Source of the DNA: Stenocarpella maydis
Lineage: Eukaryota > Ascomycota > Sordariomycetes > Diaporthales > Diaporthaceae
Reading direction: 5' to 3'
NCBI GenBank assembly: GCA_002270565.1
Contig: NQMI01000151.1
Span: 44,642-108,641 of the forward strand
Length of the DNA: 64,000 bases
The position numbers and the translations under genes were made by a program. The first letter of the stretch is position 1. Every line of letters starts with the position of its first letter. The notes beneath the pieces were generated by a model. It saw only the letters and a program-made list of their open reading frames with translations. It searched no databases and was not told the DNA's origin. Shown one piece after another: positions 25,488 through 37,361 of this stretch.

Positions 25488-25559
25488 TAATAGTCTAATT
25501 AAGTTGGTGAAGAAGTTTGGTATCTGGGAAAAAATCCCTCGTTAAGGAATTAAAGTTTT

Positions 25560-25580
25560 TATATAGGGGGTCGCCAGACG
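25560..25580. other. Left AT-rich/GC-balanced compartment boundary
   Basis: Within about 20 bp the sequence changes from TTTTTATATAGGGGG to CGCCAGACGCGTATACCGC. From here codon-like GC content, CpG and CpA dinucleotides return. About 300 bp separate this edge from the stop codon of the acetyltransferase gene. Confidence 0.7.
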
Positions 25581-25872
25581 CGTATACCGCATCACGCGAA
25601 TGTGGGGCGGTCGGAATCAGGGGGGGTGCGGAATGGGGGTCCACCATGTTACACAAAGACTCCGTTCGTAGGCTTGAGGCCGGAAATGAGGTGTTCTGGT
25701 GAATGCTATAAGTGGCTTTGATAGCGAAGAACACAATCTGGCCCTCTTTTGTACCCCATGAAATACTATTGATTCCCAACATTGTGCCGACAACATTGGA
25801 TCCTAGGGCGTGGATCATCTCCTTACCTTGCATGAACGGGCTTCAGTCGCCCTCTCCTCCCAGGGACCCTTC

Positions 25873-26588
25873 TTATCTCCCTCCAACAGCACCCAGATCC
25901 TTCTCCATCCCGACAAAGCACAAATCCTCCGCCAAGCCCATCCCTACGAACCGCGCCCGCGGGAATGCGGACGTCTCCCCCGTCCTCTCGAACCCGCAGC
26001 GCCCGTACCAAAGAATAAGCTCCTCCCGCGTCGACAACGCGTTGAGGCCCAGCCTGGTGACTCCCCACGTGCGCTGGCAGTAGTCTTCGGCGTGCGCGAG
26101 GACCTGCAGCATTGAGAGTCAGCATTCGGAGAACCATAAGAGGAGTTGTATTTAGATATAGGGTGGGTCGGGCCATAGCGTGGCCATGGCATTTGAGACA
26201 TAGGCTCCAGGAGAGAGTTTCTTATCCCAAAGCGGGTTTAAAAATGACTCCAGAAGCTGCTTACACGGCGGCCGAGGCCCCCTCGCTGGCGCTTGATATC
26301 CACCGCAAGCATGGACAGCCATGCAAGGTCGGGTTCGCGTCTGGAGGCCTCGACTGAGGCCACAATGGCGCCGGTAACGAGGTCTGTGACGATGAGAACC
26401 ATGTGGTCCGGCTTGATCATGTTGACGAGGACCTCTTCGATGCTGATATGAAACTGCGATGCGAGCTCTGTGCTCCCTGTCCACCTCTCTCTGATGTCCT
26501 CGGTGCGGAAGGCGGACTGGATTAGTCCTTGTATTTGAGCCGCATCGTCGGGTGTGGCGACGCGAAACTGTAGGTTTTTGTCTACCAT
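25873..26588 (-). CDS. GNAT family N-acetyltransferase
   Basis: A two-exon gene. Exon 1 is 26265-26588 (ATG at 26588), exon 2 is 25873-26103, with a phase-0 GTAAGC...GCAG intron holding a GCTGAC branch point. The product is 184 aa, normal for single-domain GNAT enzymes, which transfer acetyl from acetyl-CoA to an amine. The N-terminus (LQFRVATPDDAAQIQGLI) is a typical first strand and helix. The acetyl-CoA loop RQRGGLGRRVL, at about residues 100-110, fits R/QxxGxG/A and spans the splice junction. The C-terminal ELILWYGRCGFERTGE matches the usual xxxYxxxGF segment. The substrate cannot be told. No signal peptide, so probably cytosolic. It is the first gene inside the island. Confidence 0.85.
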
Positions 26589-28032
26589 GTTGCCGCGCCT
26601 TTCTCGGTGGCCGATAGGGATGAGTTGAAAAAGAAAACAGTAGCCCCTTGCTACGACGACTTCATGAAATGCTCAAATACATAACCAAGTGGAGACAATC
26701 TCCACGATCGTTCGTTAAAAGGCTCAACTATGGAGCTCCGGATTAGAAGGGCGCCCTTGACATGACGAAGACTAGGCCAACCGAATGAAGGGCGCCATTG
26801 ACACAGTATTGAAATACGAAAGGAGTCTAGCCTTTGATAGAAATCCGTACCTGGAAGGAATTTATCAAAGCCTCTCGCGAGGTCCAAATTTAAACCCAAC
26901 GCTCATCTGCGTGTCAGGCTCTTAAATGACAATAGTGTACCGTGCACCCCACAGGATCTGATACCGCCAACTTGAGAACCTGCGCGGCAATGTTCGAGCA
27001 CGGGGGTAAAACGCTAGAATTTATCATATTTGCACAAGACGTCAGTATACTTGTCAGTCCCGAGAATGAAAATATCAAGTGTCCAAGGTATTTTACTAGT
27101 AGCGTTATCGCGAGTCTAATGACATGATTGTATTAGTGACAGGCTATCGTATTTTGAAAATTATTGTTATCGGTGTTGTACTTCTTATCAAACACTGGGT
27201 CTCTAAGCGTTTACGACTATACGGAGGGGTCGCCGCAGCTCCTTTTTTTTTATTTTTGTTTTTTTGAAGGCGGTTGTGACCGGATTAAAAATGAAACCAG
27301 GTATTTTAGCAGCATCAATTGATGCCTTGACTTCGACTGCCTCAAGCCGGATGAGCGCAGCGTTGGGGACAGTCTTCAGTGGATTGCTAGAGGGCCTGGA
27401 CTCAGTCATTGCGGATGGTTAACCAAGCTTACTTAGGTACGCAAGGGACAGCAAGCAATATAGCTCGAGATTTTCAATCACACTGCTGTAGAACCAAGGG
27501 CCACACTCCCCTTGTGCCATTGGCCAGATACATGCTGTGGATAAGGAGTATTGTGTAGTTGAACAATACATCTTCTTAACGCTACGTCTCTCATACGATT
27601 GATCAAGATTCCAAGACATTGCAAATGTGAATGCATTTTCTGTTCAATCCTTCCCAACTACAATTGAGATACAGGATAAACACGACAATGCCTTAACAGA
27701 GCGTGATCAACTGTAAAACCTCGCTCGCTTCCAAGAAAAGGTCATGAATCTAATACATCATGAAAGCCATATCCCCGACCCTGAAACCATGCAAGCGTTC
27801 AAAACATCCGAGGTGAAATCCCTTCTTTTTATTCCTTCTTGTTCATTTCAATTTCCAGCCTCCGAGAAAAGAAACGGAAAGGGCCTCCTGGGCCTTCCCC
27901 CCTACCCTTGAAACAGGGAACATGATCTTTGCGAAGTCAGAAGAGAAGCAGTCCAGATACCAAATCAAGCACAAGAAATGAAGACCGCCTTGACCGTTTA
28001 CCGCCCTACCGTACATCCGTGTGACTGCGGCC
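26589..28032. other. Intergenic region without a supported gene
   Basis: Several ORFs of 60-85 codons lie on both strands. The most gene-like is 27203-27409 on the minus strand (68 aa, Lys/Arg-rich C-terminus), but it shows no recognisable motif and overlaps a T-rich tract at 27242-27270. The part near 26600 is the GNAT promoter and the part near 27850-28030 the 3' side of the secreted-protein gene. I see no RNA gene. Confidence 0.5.
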
Positions 28033-30176
28033 CTACAGCCTGGAAACACCGGTGGGGCAAACACCGTCAACGGCGCACACAGTCCGGGTGACAGTTACGG
28101 CAGAGCACTGGCCGCCAGTTCCGCCGCCGCCACCTGTGGCGGTGACGAAGACGGTCTGCGTGACCTGTGGGGTCGTCTCGGGCGCAGGGACGACGACGGT
28201 GGTTGTGAGCTGGCCGGTCGAGGTGGACAAGGCCTGGTTGCCGCCGACGGTGACAGTCACGACACTCTGGGTGGGCAGGACTGTCTTGACGGTTGACGAG
28301 GGCCGCTCCGGGCTGACCTCGGTCGTCGCGGAGGCCTTGCCGCTGACGGGGACGACCACGCTACTTGTCAGTAGGCCCGTTGAGGTCGAGGCGGACTTGC
28401 CGCCTCCCTCGACGGTGATGGTCACGACGCTCACTGTGGGGACGACGGTCTGCACGGTGGAGGAGGCGGGGGAGACTGAAACGAAGCCCCCGCCGTTTCC
28501 ACCGGATCCCCCGCCGTTCTGTCCGCCTCCGTTCTGGGCCGAGCCACCGCCAATGGCGAGCGCACTCGTGACTGGGACAACCGAAGAGATCATGGTGGGG
28601 ACGCCACTGATGGTGGTCCGGATTGTAGTGGGGACGGAGATGACAGTCACCCGGGTGGACGTGGAGCCAGATGATCCCTCGCCACTACCAGGCACTCCGT
28701 TGCTGCTGGGAGGGAGCTTGGTGGTAACCTGTACCGTGGAAGAAGACAGAGAAGGAGTTCCGCTGACGGTAACAGTGACAACGGTCGGGACGTTGACCAC
28801 GGTGCTGCTGGACCCGGAGCCGGATCCGCCAGTCGGGGTGGGGATGAAGACTGACTCGGTTCCACTCGCTGGTGGTAAACAATTGTCAGCTCCTATACAT
28901 GCCAAGGGTATATGCATCCGGTACAAGAATGGTGGTATTTTCGATTGGCAATAGGGCCTGGCGGATAACATATAGCTATCACTAATGTTAAAAGACACTT
29001 ACCGGTCACTGTGGTGATAGCAGAAGAGAAGCTTGATGCGATGGAGGAAGACAGCGAGGAGGCTGCGGTGACGGGGCAGATGGTTGTGTACTGGGCAATG
29101 GTATCGGTGATGACGACGGTAGAGACAGCTCCGGAAGGCAGAGCGGATATGGCGCTGCTTTCGGACGCCGCGGGGCAGCTGGTGACAGTCGGGGCGCAAG
29201 AGATGACGGTGCGGATAGCCGTTGCCTCAACGGTAAGTGTCGTCACAGGGACAGAAGCGTTTGCGAACGGCGCGGGTGGGCCGCTGGCCACTGGCGAGTT
29301 GCTGCTCAAGCCACCGGACGGGGCGGCGGCACCGCCTGCTACTGGAAAGCCGGTGGTCTTGGGAGGCAGCGGAGGGAGACGGGTGGCAGAACCGTTGGAG
29401 GGGGCGCTGAGAGTTCCAGACGGCGCTGTGGCATTGGCCGGGGGTGGTACGGGCTTGGGCCCGCCAGGTTGGGCACTGCCCGGCACCTGGGCGCCACCAG
29501 TAGTTCCGTTGCCGCCCGGAAGGCTCACGGAGGGCAGGGGAGGAAGGCCGGAGGCTGGTCCGGACGGCCGTGGGGGGAGTCCAGATGGGCCACCGGTGCC
29601 TGTGACAGGCGAGTTTGAAGAGAGTGAACTGCCGGAAGAAGACGAGGGAGGCTCTGCAGGAGCTAGCACGCCTCCACCACCAGTCCCATTCAGAGTGGGC
29701 AGGGGAGGCAGCCCCGAGGCGGGGCGGGATGGCGCCGGAGGGGCTCCGGACCCAGAAGCCCCGGCACCGGTGACGGGGGAGTTTGAGCTCAGGGCCGAGC
29801 CAGGCGCGGACAAGGAGGGTTGGGGAGGCGGCAGGGACGGTGCGGCTCCGGTTGCATTTGCGGACGGGACCGGCGGCGGAAGACCCGAGCCGGACGAGGC
29901 GGTGACATATACGGTGTTGACCGAGACGGGTGAGACCTCGCTGGTGGTCCGGCCGGGGCAGTCCGTGACATCAGGCGCGCAGGACGTCACCGTGTAGATG
30001 TTGGTTGTGTAAACAACCTCGGTGGTAAACTTCCCGCCAGCAGCAGGGGGGTTGGCGGCAGACCCGTTTATAGGGAATGGCGACACAGCCGGAGCAGGGG
30101 GTATATTCTGCCTATGCAGCAGACCTCCCATGGCGCCCTGCGAGAAGAGCACCGCCACGGCGTTGCGATACATCAT
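28033..30176 (-). CDS. Secreted Ser/Thr/Pro/Gly-rich repeat protein (cell-wall or mucin-like)
   Basis: Exon 1 is 29003-30176 and exon 2 is 28033-28868. The 134-bp intron has GTAAGT, a GCTGAC branch and CCAG. The product is 669 aa. The ATG at 30176 was chosen because it puts a hydrophobic segment (YRNAVAVLFSQGAMGGLL) at the N-terminus as a likely signal peptide; an ATG 69 bp upstream is also in frame. Residues 51-95 and 308-370 each carry a CAPxVTxCP plus TV-rich module common in fungal wall proteins. Between them are three degenerate units with LSSNSPV and ASGLPPLP. Exon 2 encodes about four 50-residue TVxTVxPTxSVVTVTV...STSTG repeats, ending QCSAVTVTRTVCAVDGVCP. No C-terminal GPI signal is visible. 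Expect heavy O-glycosylation. The function, perhaps adhesion or wall, is inferred from composition. Confidence 0.75.
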
Positions 30177-33176
30177 GATATGCTTGTGTTTCTGCTGGAA
30201 TCTGTGGTGGTCGAAGATGCTGAGTGGATCCTGCCCAGGGATCAAAAGAGTGTTGTCAATGAAGAATGAGTGAGTGAAGTGTCAAGACACTTAGAGAATG
30301 TATGGTCAGCAAGATCAACTGGCTTTGAGAGGGGCAAAGAAAAAGAATGAAAAGCACCGAATGCTGCTGTGAACCTGAAGCCAAGCTTGGAATGTCCAAA
30401 CCATATCCCCGAGACAGCGAAACATGCTGCCTTCTTATACCAAATCTTCATCAATAGACACCAACACTACGGCAGCATCTCTCAGCGCCCCCTCTTCTCA
30501 TCCTCATCTCCGGTGATGTCTTCACCCAACACGGCATTGGCTTCTGTCTGGGCGATCCGATACGGTGTTGCCAGGGAGGGTCCATGCACAATGGCATCGG
30601 TGGCTGTATGGTCCAAGTGATTCCTCTTGTTTGTGACGCAACACACTCCCTCATTGGGCCCACAGTCGTCGTGTGAACTTTTTCACCTGAGCCTTCAGCT
30701 TTTATGCATACAAGGTAGAATCCATATACTTGGGACGGAGAGCACGGCCTAAGTGGAGTACAAGCACATGCTACCTGGTAGTATACCTGCGCGGTTGGGA
30801 GAGGACGGGCCTCGCACTCGAGGCCGGCGGCGTAGTTGAGGGGGCCCGAAGTGCTCAAGGTCCAGCCAGGATACGTACAGGACCAGGGTTGTTGGCCCCT
30901 ATTGCCCACTAAAACCAAGTATATACCCGATCGATCTGCAAGATAGAGTGTGGTCCGACCGGGGTCCCGCTGTTCATCTCCCGTGGTGGCCGTCTGGGTA
31001 CAAGTCTCCCGGCGGCAGTCGAGCGCATAAAAGACAGGGCCACCGCAGTCTCAACGAACATCTTGGCAGCCACCCTTAATCCCGAGTCAGGGGCAGGAAA
31101 CAGCTGCAAACATGGACGCAACGGTCGATTATGTCAATTCCGAGAGAGGAGTGGGCCTAAACAGACGTCGACGGGGACGGATTAGACAGGTCAGGACCCA
31201 TCAGCTTCGGAGGTTAACGCCTGTCATGTAGGCCATACATGAGGAGGGGTTCGCACTGCCTACACAGTATATCTGCTCTCATGAGACCGAGTCTCCCCTG
31301 AATCACGGCACTGCTGGAGGTGGTGGCCTGACGATCCAGCGGGATTGTCCCGGGCAGATTTTGTGCAGGGTCTTCTATCCCAACTTGCCAGGCTCGGAGA
31401 TTTTATTGGTTCCATTCGTCAGTCTCGTCAAGCCTCCCAGGTGTTCGGATGAGGAACGAACCTCGCCCCTTTGCCCCTGAGCCGCCCCATCCCAGCCTTC
31501 TCCCACCGGTGCAAACCTTTCCCACGGCGGGGGCAGTCATGTTTCAGGTCTAGAACAGTTCGTTTCCCTTGGGCACGTTTATGCCCGCCCCCCGCCTCCC
31601 CCCGGGAGGCCGGCTGAACTTGGCTGGAGCTCCGCCGAATCCGGATTCCTATGCGTTGCACCACAATCATAGCGATCGTTACTACGAGCTCATGGGGGAG
31701 ACCGAGTGGCCGCGGCCACCTAGGAACCAGCCATCGGCGGTGTCGTCATGCCGCGGCTGCACTGCATAGATTAATTAGGCTCCCCTAGAGCCACAGCACT
31801 GCACCAGTACGTAGGTGCATGCCGAAATTACCACAGGGGCTTCGCCGTGATGATGCTACAGAACCGTAGCTGATTGTGAATCGGATTGATTGAGCTCCTT
31901 ACACAGCCTCTCTCCGTCGTACCTTGTGACAGACACATGCCACAGTGACTGCAGGCGTCTCTGCGTGGTCCATTTGAGCTTGGGAAGCAAGAGGGGGGTT
32001 GGATGCCACAACGACCTCGGGACATAATCTCACCCTGCTCATATTTGACTCTCCATCGCCATAATAAGTCCGAGGTATTCTTGCCATATTCCACGCCGGG
32101 CTCCAGAGCTTACCGACGATTCCCCGTATGGATTGCCCCTTTCTTCGCCCACGGCGCCATGATTGCGCGTCATGAGTAATGGCCTGATTGAGACGCAGTA
32201 AGAGGCACCGAGTCAGGATAGAACTCCTCACCTGTCGATCCTCCCGAGAGCGGAAAGCAACGCCACTATGTAGGTAAGCAAAATGTGGAGAAAATCACCA
32301 GAGAGAAAGACGGGCAAGCCGGAGCCGCTGCGGCCATTTATGCTCTCGAAACTAGCAGCTTGACGCTTTTGGACTATAACGGGGGCCTCTCTACGTGGAT
32401 TATCACAGCAGAAATCGTATGGGTATAGAATAAACGGAGTGAATAATGACACGCAGGGCTGAGCAGCATAGATATAGCAAGGAAGCAGTATGTTGGATAC
32501 TAAGAATACAACTGTACTTGGAGAAACCCCCTCCCCCTTTCTTTCCTTCATTCCTTCAGAGCCGGAACTTCTTATAGACAAATCCCTCGCATCGTCGCGG
32601 CTTCCCCGAAGCGCTGAAGCAGCGTCCTCCACGATAAGGTGGCTATTGAAGTTATAATGCTGAATAAGTGACGCTGTGGTATGGTGGTCCCCGGCAGATA
32701 CAAGACACCAGCCAGCGGTGGTGACGAACAATTCCACCTGGGCGTTATGCCGGACAAGATTATTTAACTGTTTATCAGACCTCTAGCAAAGAGACTCCTT
32801 GTCTCCGAACTGAGGGATTTGGTACCTAGGTACTTATGGAATACTGCCCATTCTTATATATAAATAAGCACTTAGAAAACATATAATACCTAGTTGTATA
32901 CCGCTAATTATCTATAAGAGTCAATGTAAGTTAATAGTTTTTATAAGTATTTGGTGGTATGTATTATACATTTATTATTAGCGCGTTTTCTGGAGTTAGT
33001 AGAGATGCAAGCCCGGGCCGTTAGTGCTAATTATTTATTCAGGGTGTGGTCGGAGTTCCGGTTCCGCTAGTTAGGCATTTCCCGGTTCCACAACGTCGGA
33101 CCTCATCTATGCCATGTGGCCTGCGCTTCTCCTGCCCACGGAGTGCACTCATCACTGGTGCCTTCTCTGAGATTTC
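30177..33176. other. Long gene-poor stretch with unproven ORFs
   Basis: Three kilobases lie between two genes transcribed away from each other. Two minus-strand ORFs deserve mention. 30451-30918 (155 aa) has eleven cysteines and a segment WSCTYPGWTLSTSGPL but no signal peptide. 32228-32737 (169 aa) has a hydrophobic middle (FLVSNILLPCYIYAA). Neither has a recognised family, and both may be chance. An AT-rich patch occupies about 32820-32990. The rest looks like ordinary promoter or intergenic DNA. Confidence 0.4.
32820..32990. repeat. Short AT-rich patch inside the island
   Basis: About 170 bp of TATA/TAAT-rich sequence resembles the RIP-degraded blocks and contrasts sharply with the GC-balanced flanks. 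It could be a small RIP-mutated repeat remnant. No terminal repeats are recognisable. Confidence 0.4.
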
Positions 33177-34732
33177 ATGAATACAGGAAGGGCCATAATG
33201 GACCTAAATCAAGATTGGGTCTTCGTGTCGCACGATGCCGACGAAGAAGAACCGCTTTATCTCAGCGATATCAGCTCCTACGTCGATAGAATTGCCGGGT
33301 CGCTGTGGCCAGTGAACAAGACGATCCACGATAACCCAGAGCTAGGATACGAGGAGCATATTGCGCACGATACCCTCGTCCGATTCATGAGGTCTCAAGG
33401 AGGCTGGAAAGTGACCCCATCGGCCTATGGTCTTGAGACAGCATGGGTAGCGGTGCACGACAGCGGCCATAAAGGACCGGTGGTCTCCTTTAACGTCGAG
33501 ATGGGTATGGAGACTCGCGCGAGATACCAGCTTTGCTAACTCATGAGAGCTAATATCGTGGTACCAGATGCTCTTATAGGCATTGGCCACGCCTGCGGAC
33601 ACAATCTTATCGCGACCGCCTCGCTGGCAGCCGGTCTCGCAGTAGCAGAGCTGATGCGGCAGCACTCTTTGCCCGGGAAGGTTATCCTCTTCGGCACACC
33701 CGCCGAAGAGGGCGGAGGCGGCAAGATCAAGCTCATCCAATCTGGTGCCTACAAGGACCATGGCGTCCATATAAACCTGATATCGCACCCCGGAATTACC
33801 AATGATTGCGCCCTGATGCGGACAACAGCATACACGCGCTTCAAGGTCGAATACTTCGGCCGCGAAGCCCACGCCGCGGCGAACCCATGGCTCGGTATCA
33901 ATGCCCTCGACGCTTTGATCACTGCGTATAACTCGATATCAGTGCTGAGGCAGCAGACTATGCCGGGCGATATCATCCAGGGTCACAGTAAGCAGCTTCC
34001 AGGGACATTTTCAACCCGCATAGGAATGATGATCTCCTTGTTTGAGCCCATATATTGAAGTCTACGGGCTTCCTGTGGCTTACTCCACCTGTTTCCCAAT
34101 GAAACTTCTCCTTCGGTCCTTTGATCTTTGAATGCTAACTCCCTGATGCTGCAGTCACGGATGGCGGCGCGGCGCCGAATATCATCCACGCCTACGCTGC
34201 GGGCGTGTTCGTGGTGAGAGCAGGCACGCGCTCCCGGCTGAAGCAGCTCAAGAAGAAGGTCGACGGGTGTTTTGAAGCGGGTTCCACAGCCACGGGCGCG
34301 AGGCTCAAAATGACAGAGGAGCAGGCGTATGCGGATCATGTCCCGAATCGTGTGTTGGCAAGGATTTACACACGATACTTTAATTTCCTGGTTCCTGAGA
34401 AAGATGATCCTTACGAGCCTCCAACATCTAGAATACCAGTTGACCAGGATATCGACCAGGCGAGAGGAGTGACGAGGGCCAGTACGGACCAGGGTGATGT
34501 CAGCTACCAGATGCCCAGCTTGAGTGTCGGTTTCTCAATCGTGCCCGGACCAAGGGGACAGGGCCCTCACAACCCCGAGTTTGCGGGATCTGCTGGAACA
34601 AGAGACGCATTTGAGAGATGTTTGAGGGTTGGGAAAGCATTGGCCGGGACGGCTTTGGCTGTGGTGACTGAGAAGGAATTGCTCAAGGAGGTACAATCTG
34701 CGTGGGAGAAGGACATGGAACAATACAATTAA
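33177..34732 (+). CDS. Peptidase M20 family amidohydrolase (PM20D2-like dipeptidase)
   Basis: Exons are 33177-33504, 33568-33987 and 34155-34732, with introns of 63 bp (branch GCTAAC) and 167 bp. The product is 441 aa, usual for the family. These enzymes hydrolyse an N-acyl or peptide bond at a dinuclear metal site. The first junction restores EMDALIGIGHACGHN, giving Asp110 and the metal-ligand His117 and His121. TPAEEGGGGK holds the catalytic/metal Glu pair (156-157). GREAHAAANPWLG is the dimerisation-domain His segment, and QGHITDGGAAPN spans the second junction. The C-terminal PHNPEFAG provides the last ligand His. No signal peptide, so probably cytosolic. A later ATG at 33198 (MDLNQDW) is an alternative start. 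The exact substrate is unknown. Confidence 0.88.
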
Positions 34733-35514
34733 GAAGGCTACAATCGTGGCTTCTATTGGGTACATGATTGCTGGAAATGCTGACTACAATCGTTTGCGAT
34801 CATCATCCATACTGGAAAAGCTGCGTTTTAGCTGCATCATTCCGACTGATCCCCGCCCCCTGTAATATAGGTAGGTGTACCGTTCCCACGTCGGCGCCTA
34901 GAGCATCTTAACATTGAACAACAGCGCGTGCGACATCCCTGATAACAGTCAAGTCAAGTGGCTTCTTTCCCGTTCCAGGGATCAGCATGCTGCTGCCCGC
35001 GAAGTTAACAGGGATGCCTGCGCTGGGAGTTCCTCCGCGAAGTAGCTTGTGGCGGCTCAGGAGCCAGTGATAGCAACACGCGCAATGAACGACTATGGGT
35101 TAAGATGGAATGTAAGCAACACGTGACGATGCCGGTACTCTTTTGTAAGTCTCGAGCCAATATATCAAGAATCCAATGTCTTCTCGTCCTCAAGGACTGC
35201 CAGAACTGCATATTTTATATTTGACCGAAGGTTCTATTATCAGCAGCTGTGGGTCGAGCTCAGCGGAGCCTACTAATGGCGACAGAGGAGCAGACCTGGC
35301 GTTCATGGAAGAGTGTAAGCATGCAGATCACTCCCTCATCAGTCCACAGCGAGCGCTATTCACCAGACGAGAGACTCAAGCAAGCCAGTTGTCTGCGCCA
35401 TGAATACTCTAGAATTTAAGTGCGGATATCGATCAGAAATACCCGCCAGAGACTATCACCAGTCTCCGACATCCGGTGTATACCTGACTGTCGTCATGAA
35501 GAACCCCCTTTGAA
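34733..35514. other. Convergent intergenic region
   Basis: It lies between the stop codons of the M20 gene (+) and the OBAP-like gene (-), so it should hold both 3' ends. A 75-codon plus-strand ORF at 35176-35403 has no recognisable features. Nothing else is supported. Confidence 0.5.
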
Positions 35515-36667
35515 CTAAGTTTGTTTCCATGTTGCATCAGCATCAGGATGAATCTCAGGCTCTTTGATATACTCCCGAATCTCCTTCTTCCTCCTCCAGT
35601 CCGCGCCACCGAACCTGGAGTCCCTCTCACTCGCCACGGTCTCAAAGTCCGGCATCTGCTCAGCCTTGGTGAAGCTCGTCATCAACTTCGGCTCGCCCAG
35701 TGGGATCTTGTGTCCCCTGTCCACCTGCCACTGCAGAATTACGGGTTAGCTTTTCAAAAACTCTGGAAGAGGTTTCATTTGAATACAGCACGGAACAGGC
35801 GAAAGTTTGGCCATGGGTTTTGAGACACGAGCTCCGGAATAGGTTCCAGCAAAGAAACTATTACTCCCAGCCGGGTTGAAAACAATAAGCACGCCCAGAA
35901 GGTGCTTACCAGGTGGTAGACTTTGCCGTAGAGCTCGACCACGTCCTCCATCTCAGCGGACTCGGCCTGCTCCCACGCGGCAGTGGGCACGAGGATTGAG
36001 GGCTGGGGCATAATGAGCATTCCAGACTTGACCTCAAAGACGTGGCTAGTGCAGTATTCAGAGTCAGCTTTCTAAGAGCCAAGGAAGAAGTTTGTTCAAA
36101 TATAGCATGGAACAGGCCACTGTGTGTGTGGCCATGGCTTTTAGATAAAGGCTTAGGGTACGAGATTGACATTCCCATGGTAGGTAAAAGGAAATATCGA
36201 TAGAAGCTCACCTGTGCCACAGCTTGCGCTCCTCGGCGTCCAGGGTCTCGTACAGCCTTGGGGTGATCATGTACTCGATGCCAATGAGGCGGGCGCCCGG
36301 GTTGGGGCTGTCGTAGAGGATGCACTGGCGGACATCTATGGGAATGTGGTGAGTGGCCTGCCTGCGCCTGTTGCACCACACCATGGCGCGTGATACATAC
36401 CTTCTGTCAAGTGACTGCAGTAGTGATTCGCCTCGACGAAGCGCTTGGGGTCGTCGGCGTACACATGGAAGGCATTCAAGTGTGCACAGATGCTTTTGAC
36501 TGGCATGAAATCCTGCCAGGTAGTGTCAGCATCCGTAAATGCGATGATTTATTCTGGCCTGCATTGGAGGGCATCGCGCTTACCTGAGTCATGGCTGCGC
36601 CGGCCTCCAGCACCTTGCTCTTGGTGGTGCGCTCATCACCAGCTACGTTTTGCTGCGACTCTGCCAT
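35515..36667 (-). CDS. Oil body-associated protein-like (DUF1264) protein
   Basis: Five exons: 36584-36667, 36401-36512, 36212-36335, 35910-36045 and 35515-35730. All introns are GT-AG and every phase closes, giving 223 aa. Joined segments match the DUF1264/OBAP family nearly end to end: [75 protein letters not shown] and a C-terminal [13 protein letters not shown]. Plant OBAPs associate with lipid bodies; fungal homologues are poorly studied and the biochemical role is unknown. No signal peptide. The start MAESQQNV at 36667 was chosen. The open frame continues upstream to an ATG at 36883, but that stretch is not family-like and contains a plausible GTGCGC...TGCAG intron, so it is probably 5' UTR. 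Confidence 0.88.
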
Positions 36668-37361
36668 GCTGCAGGAAGCCCCTGAGCTGTTTCGCAGTTG
36701 CTTCAGGGTGTCGGTCAAGTTGAAGGTTCTACAGCACTTGGGCTGACAACAGGTTTGCTTTATGCTGGAAATGTTTGGTCTACTGGCTGTCATGATGATG
36801 CGCACCTGAGCGAGGGCGCACATTGAGGTTTTGCATGTTGGGGTGCGGCTGGTTGGTGCCAAAGTTACGTCAGTGGACGTCATCGCCAGTGCAACCGTTT
36901 TAACAAACGTCCTCGAGCACTCCGCAGAAATCGGCGGCAGAGTTTGGGTTTTTGCAAAGAGTGGAAATAAAATTGCACGAGGCGGAGCATTGATACTACC
37001 TAGGTAGATAGGTTTCTATGCCTGAGTCCTGGTCATTTCTCCCTGCACTACCCCCATCGCTCAGCCCCATACAAGCACTAATACATTTACACCCCATAGT
37101 TAATCATTTTTTGAGATAATTACATGCTATATCATTTTGTGACTGGACGACTCTTTATACTGCTTGGGAATTCCAACCTGCTGGTTGGAAATTCTGGTCT
37201 TTTGGTCAATCTGGCTATTAGATCAATCATAATACGTTGCCAAGCAGTACGTATTATGTGTCAGTCCCGTTACAATTAGGTGATGAAGTGTTATGAAGGA
37301 AATAGCAAGCATCGTTTTTCTTTTTCTCTTTCAAGGGTTACGTCCTGACATGCCCAGATGG
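36668..37361. other. Intergenic region upstream of the OBAP-like gene
   Basis: The first 200 bp or so are probably its 5' UTR, with a possible intron. A CCTAGGTAG motif lies at 36999-37007. TATA-rich sequence and a palindromic AATACGTTG...CAGTACGTATTATG stretch lie at 37220-37260. No gene is supported. Confidence 0.45.

Noticed and set aside
28052..29997. Long plus-strand ORFs (300 and 328 aa) opposite the Ser/Thr-rich gene
   Set aside because: They are mirror frames of a repetitive GC-rich coding sequence. The minus strand has the signal peptide, proper intron and known modules.
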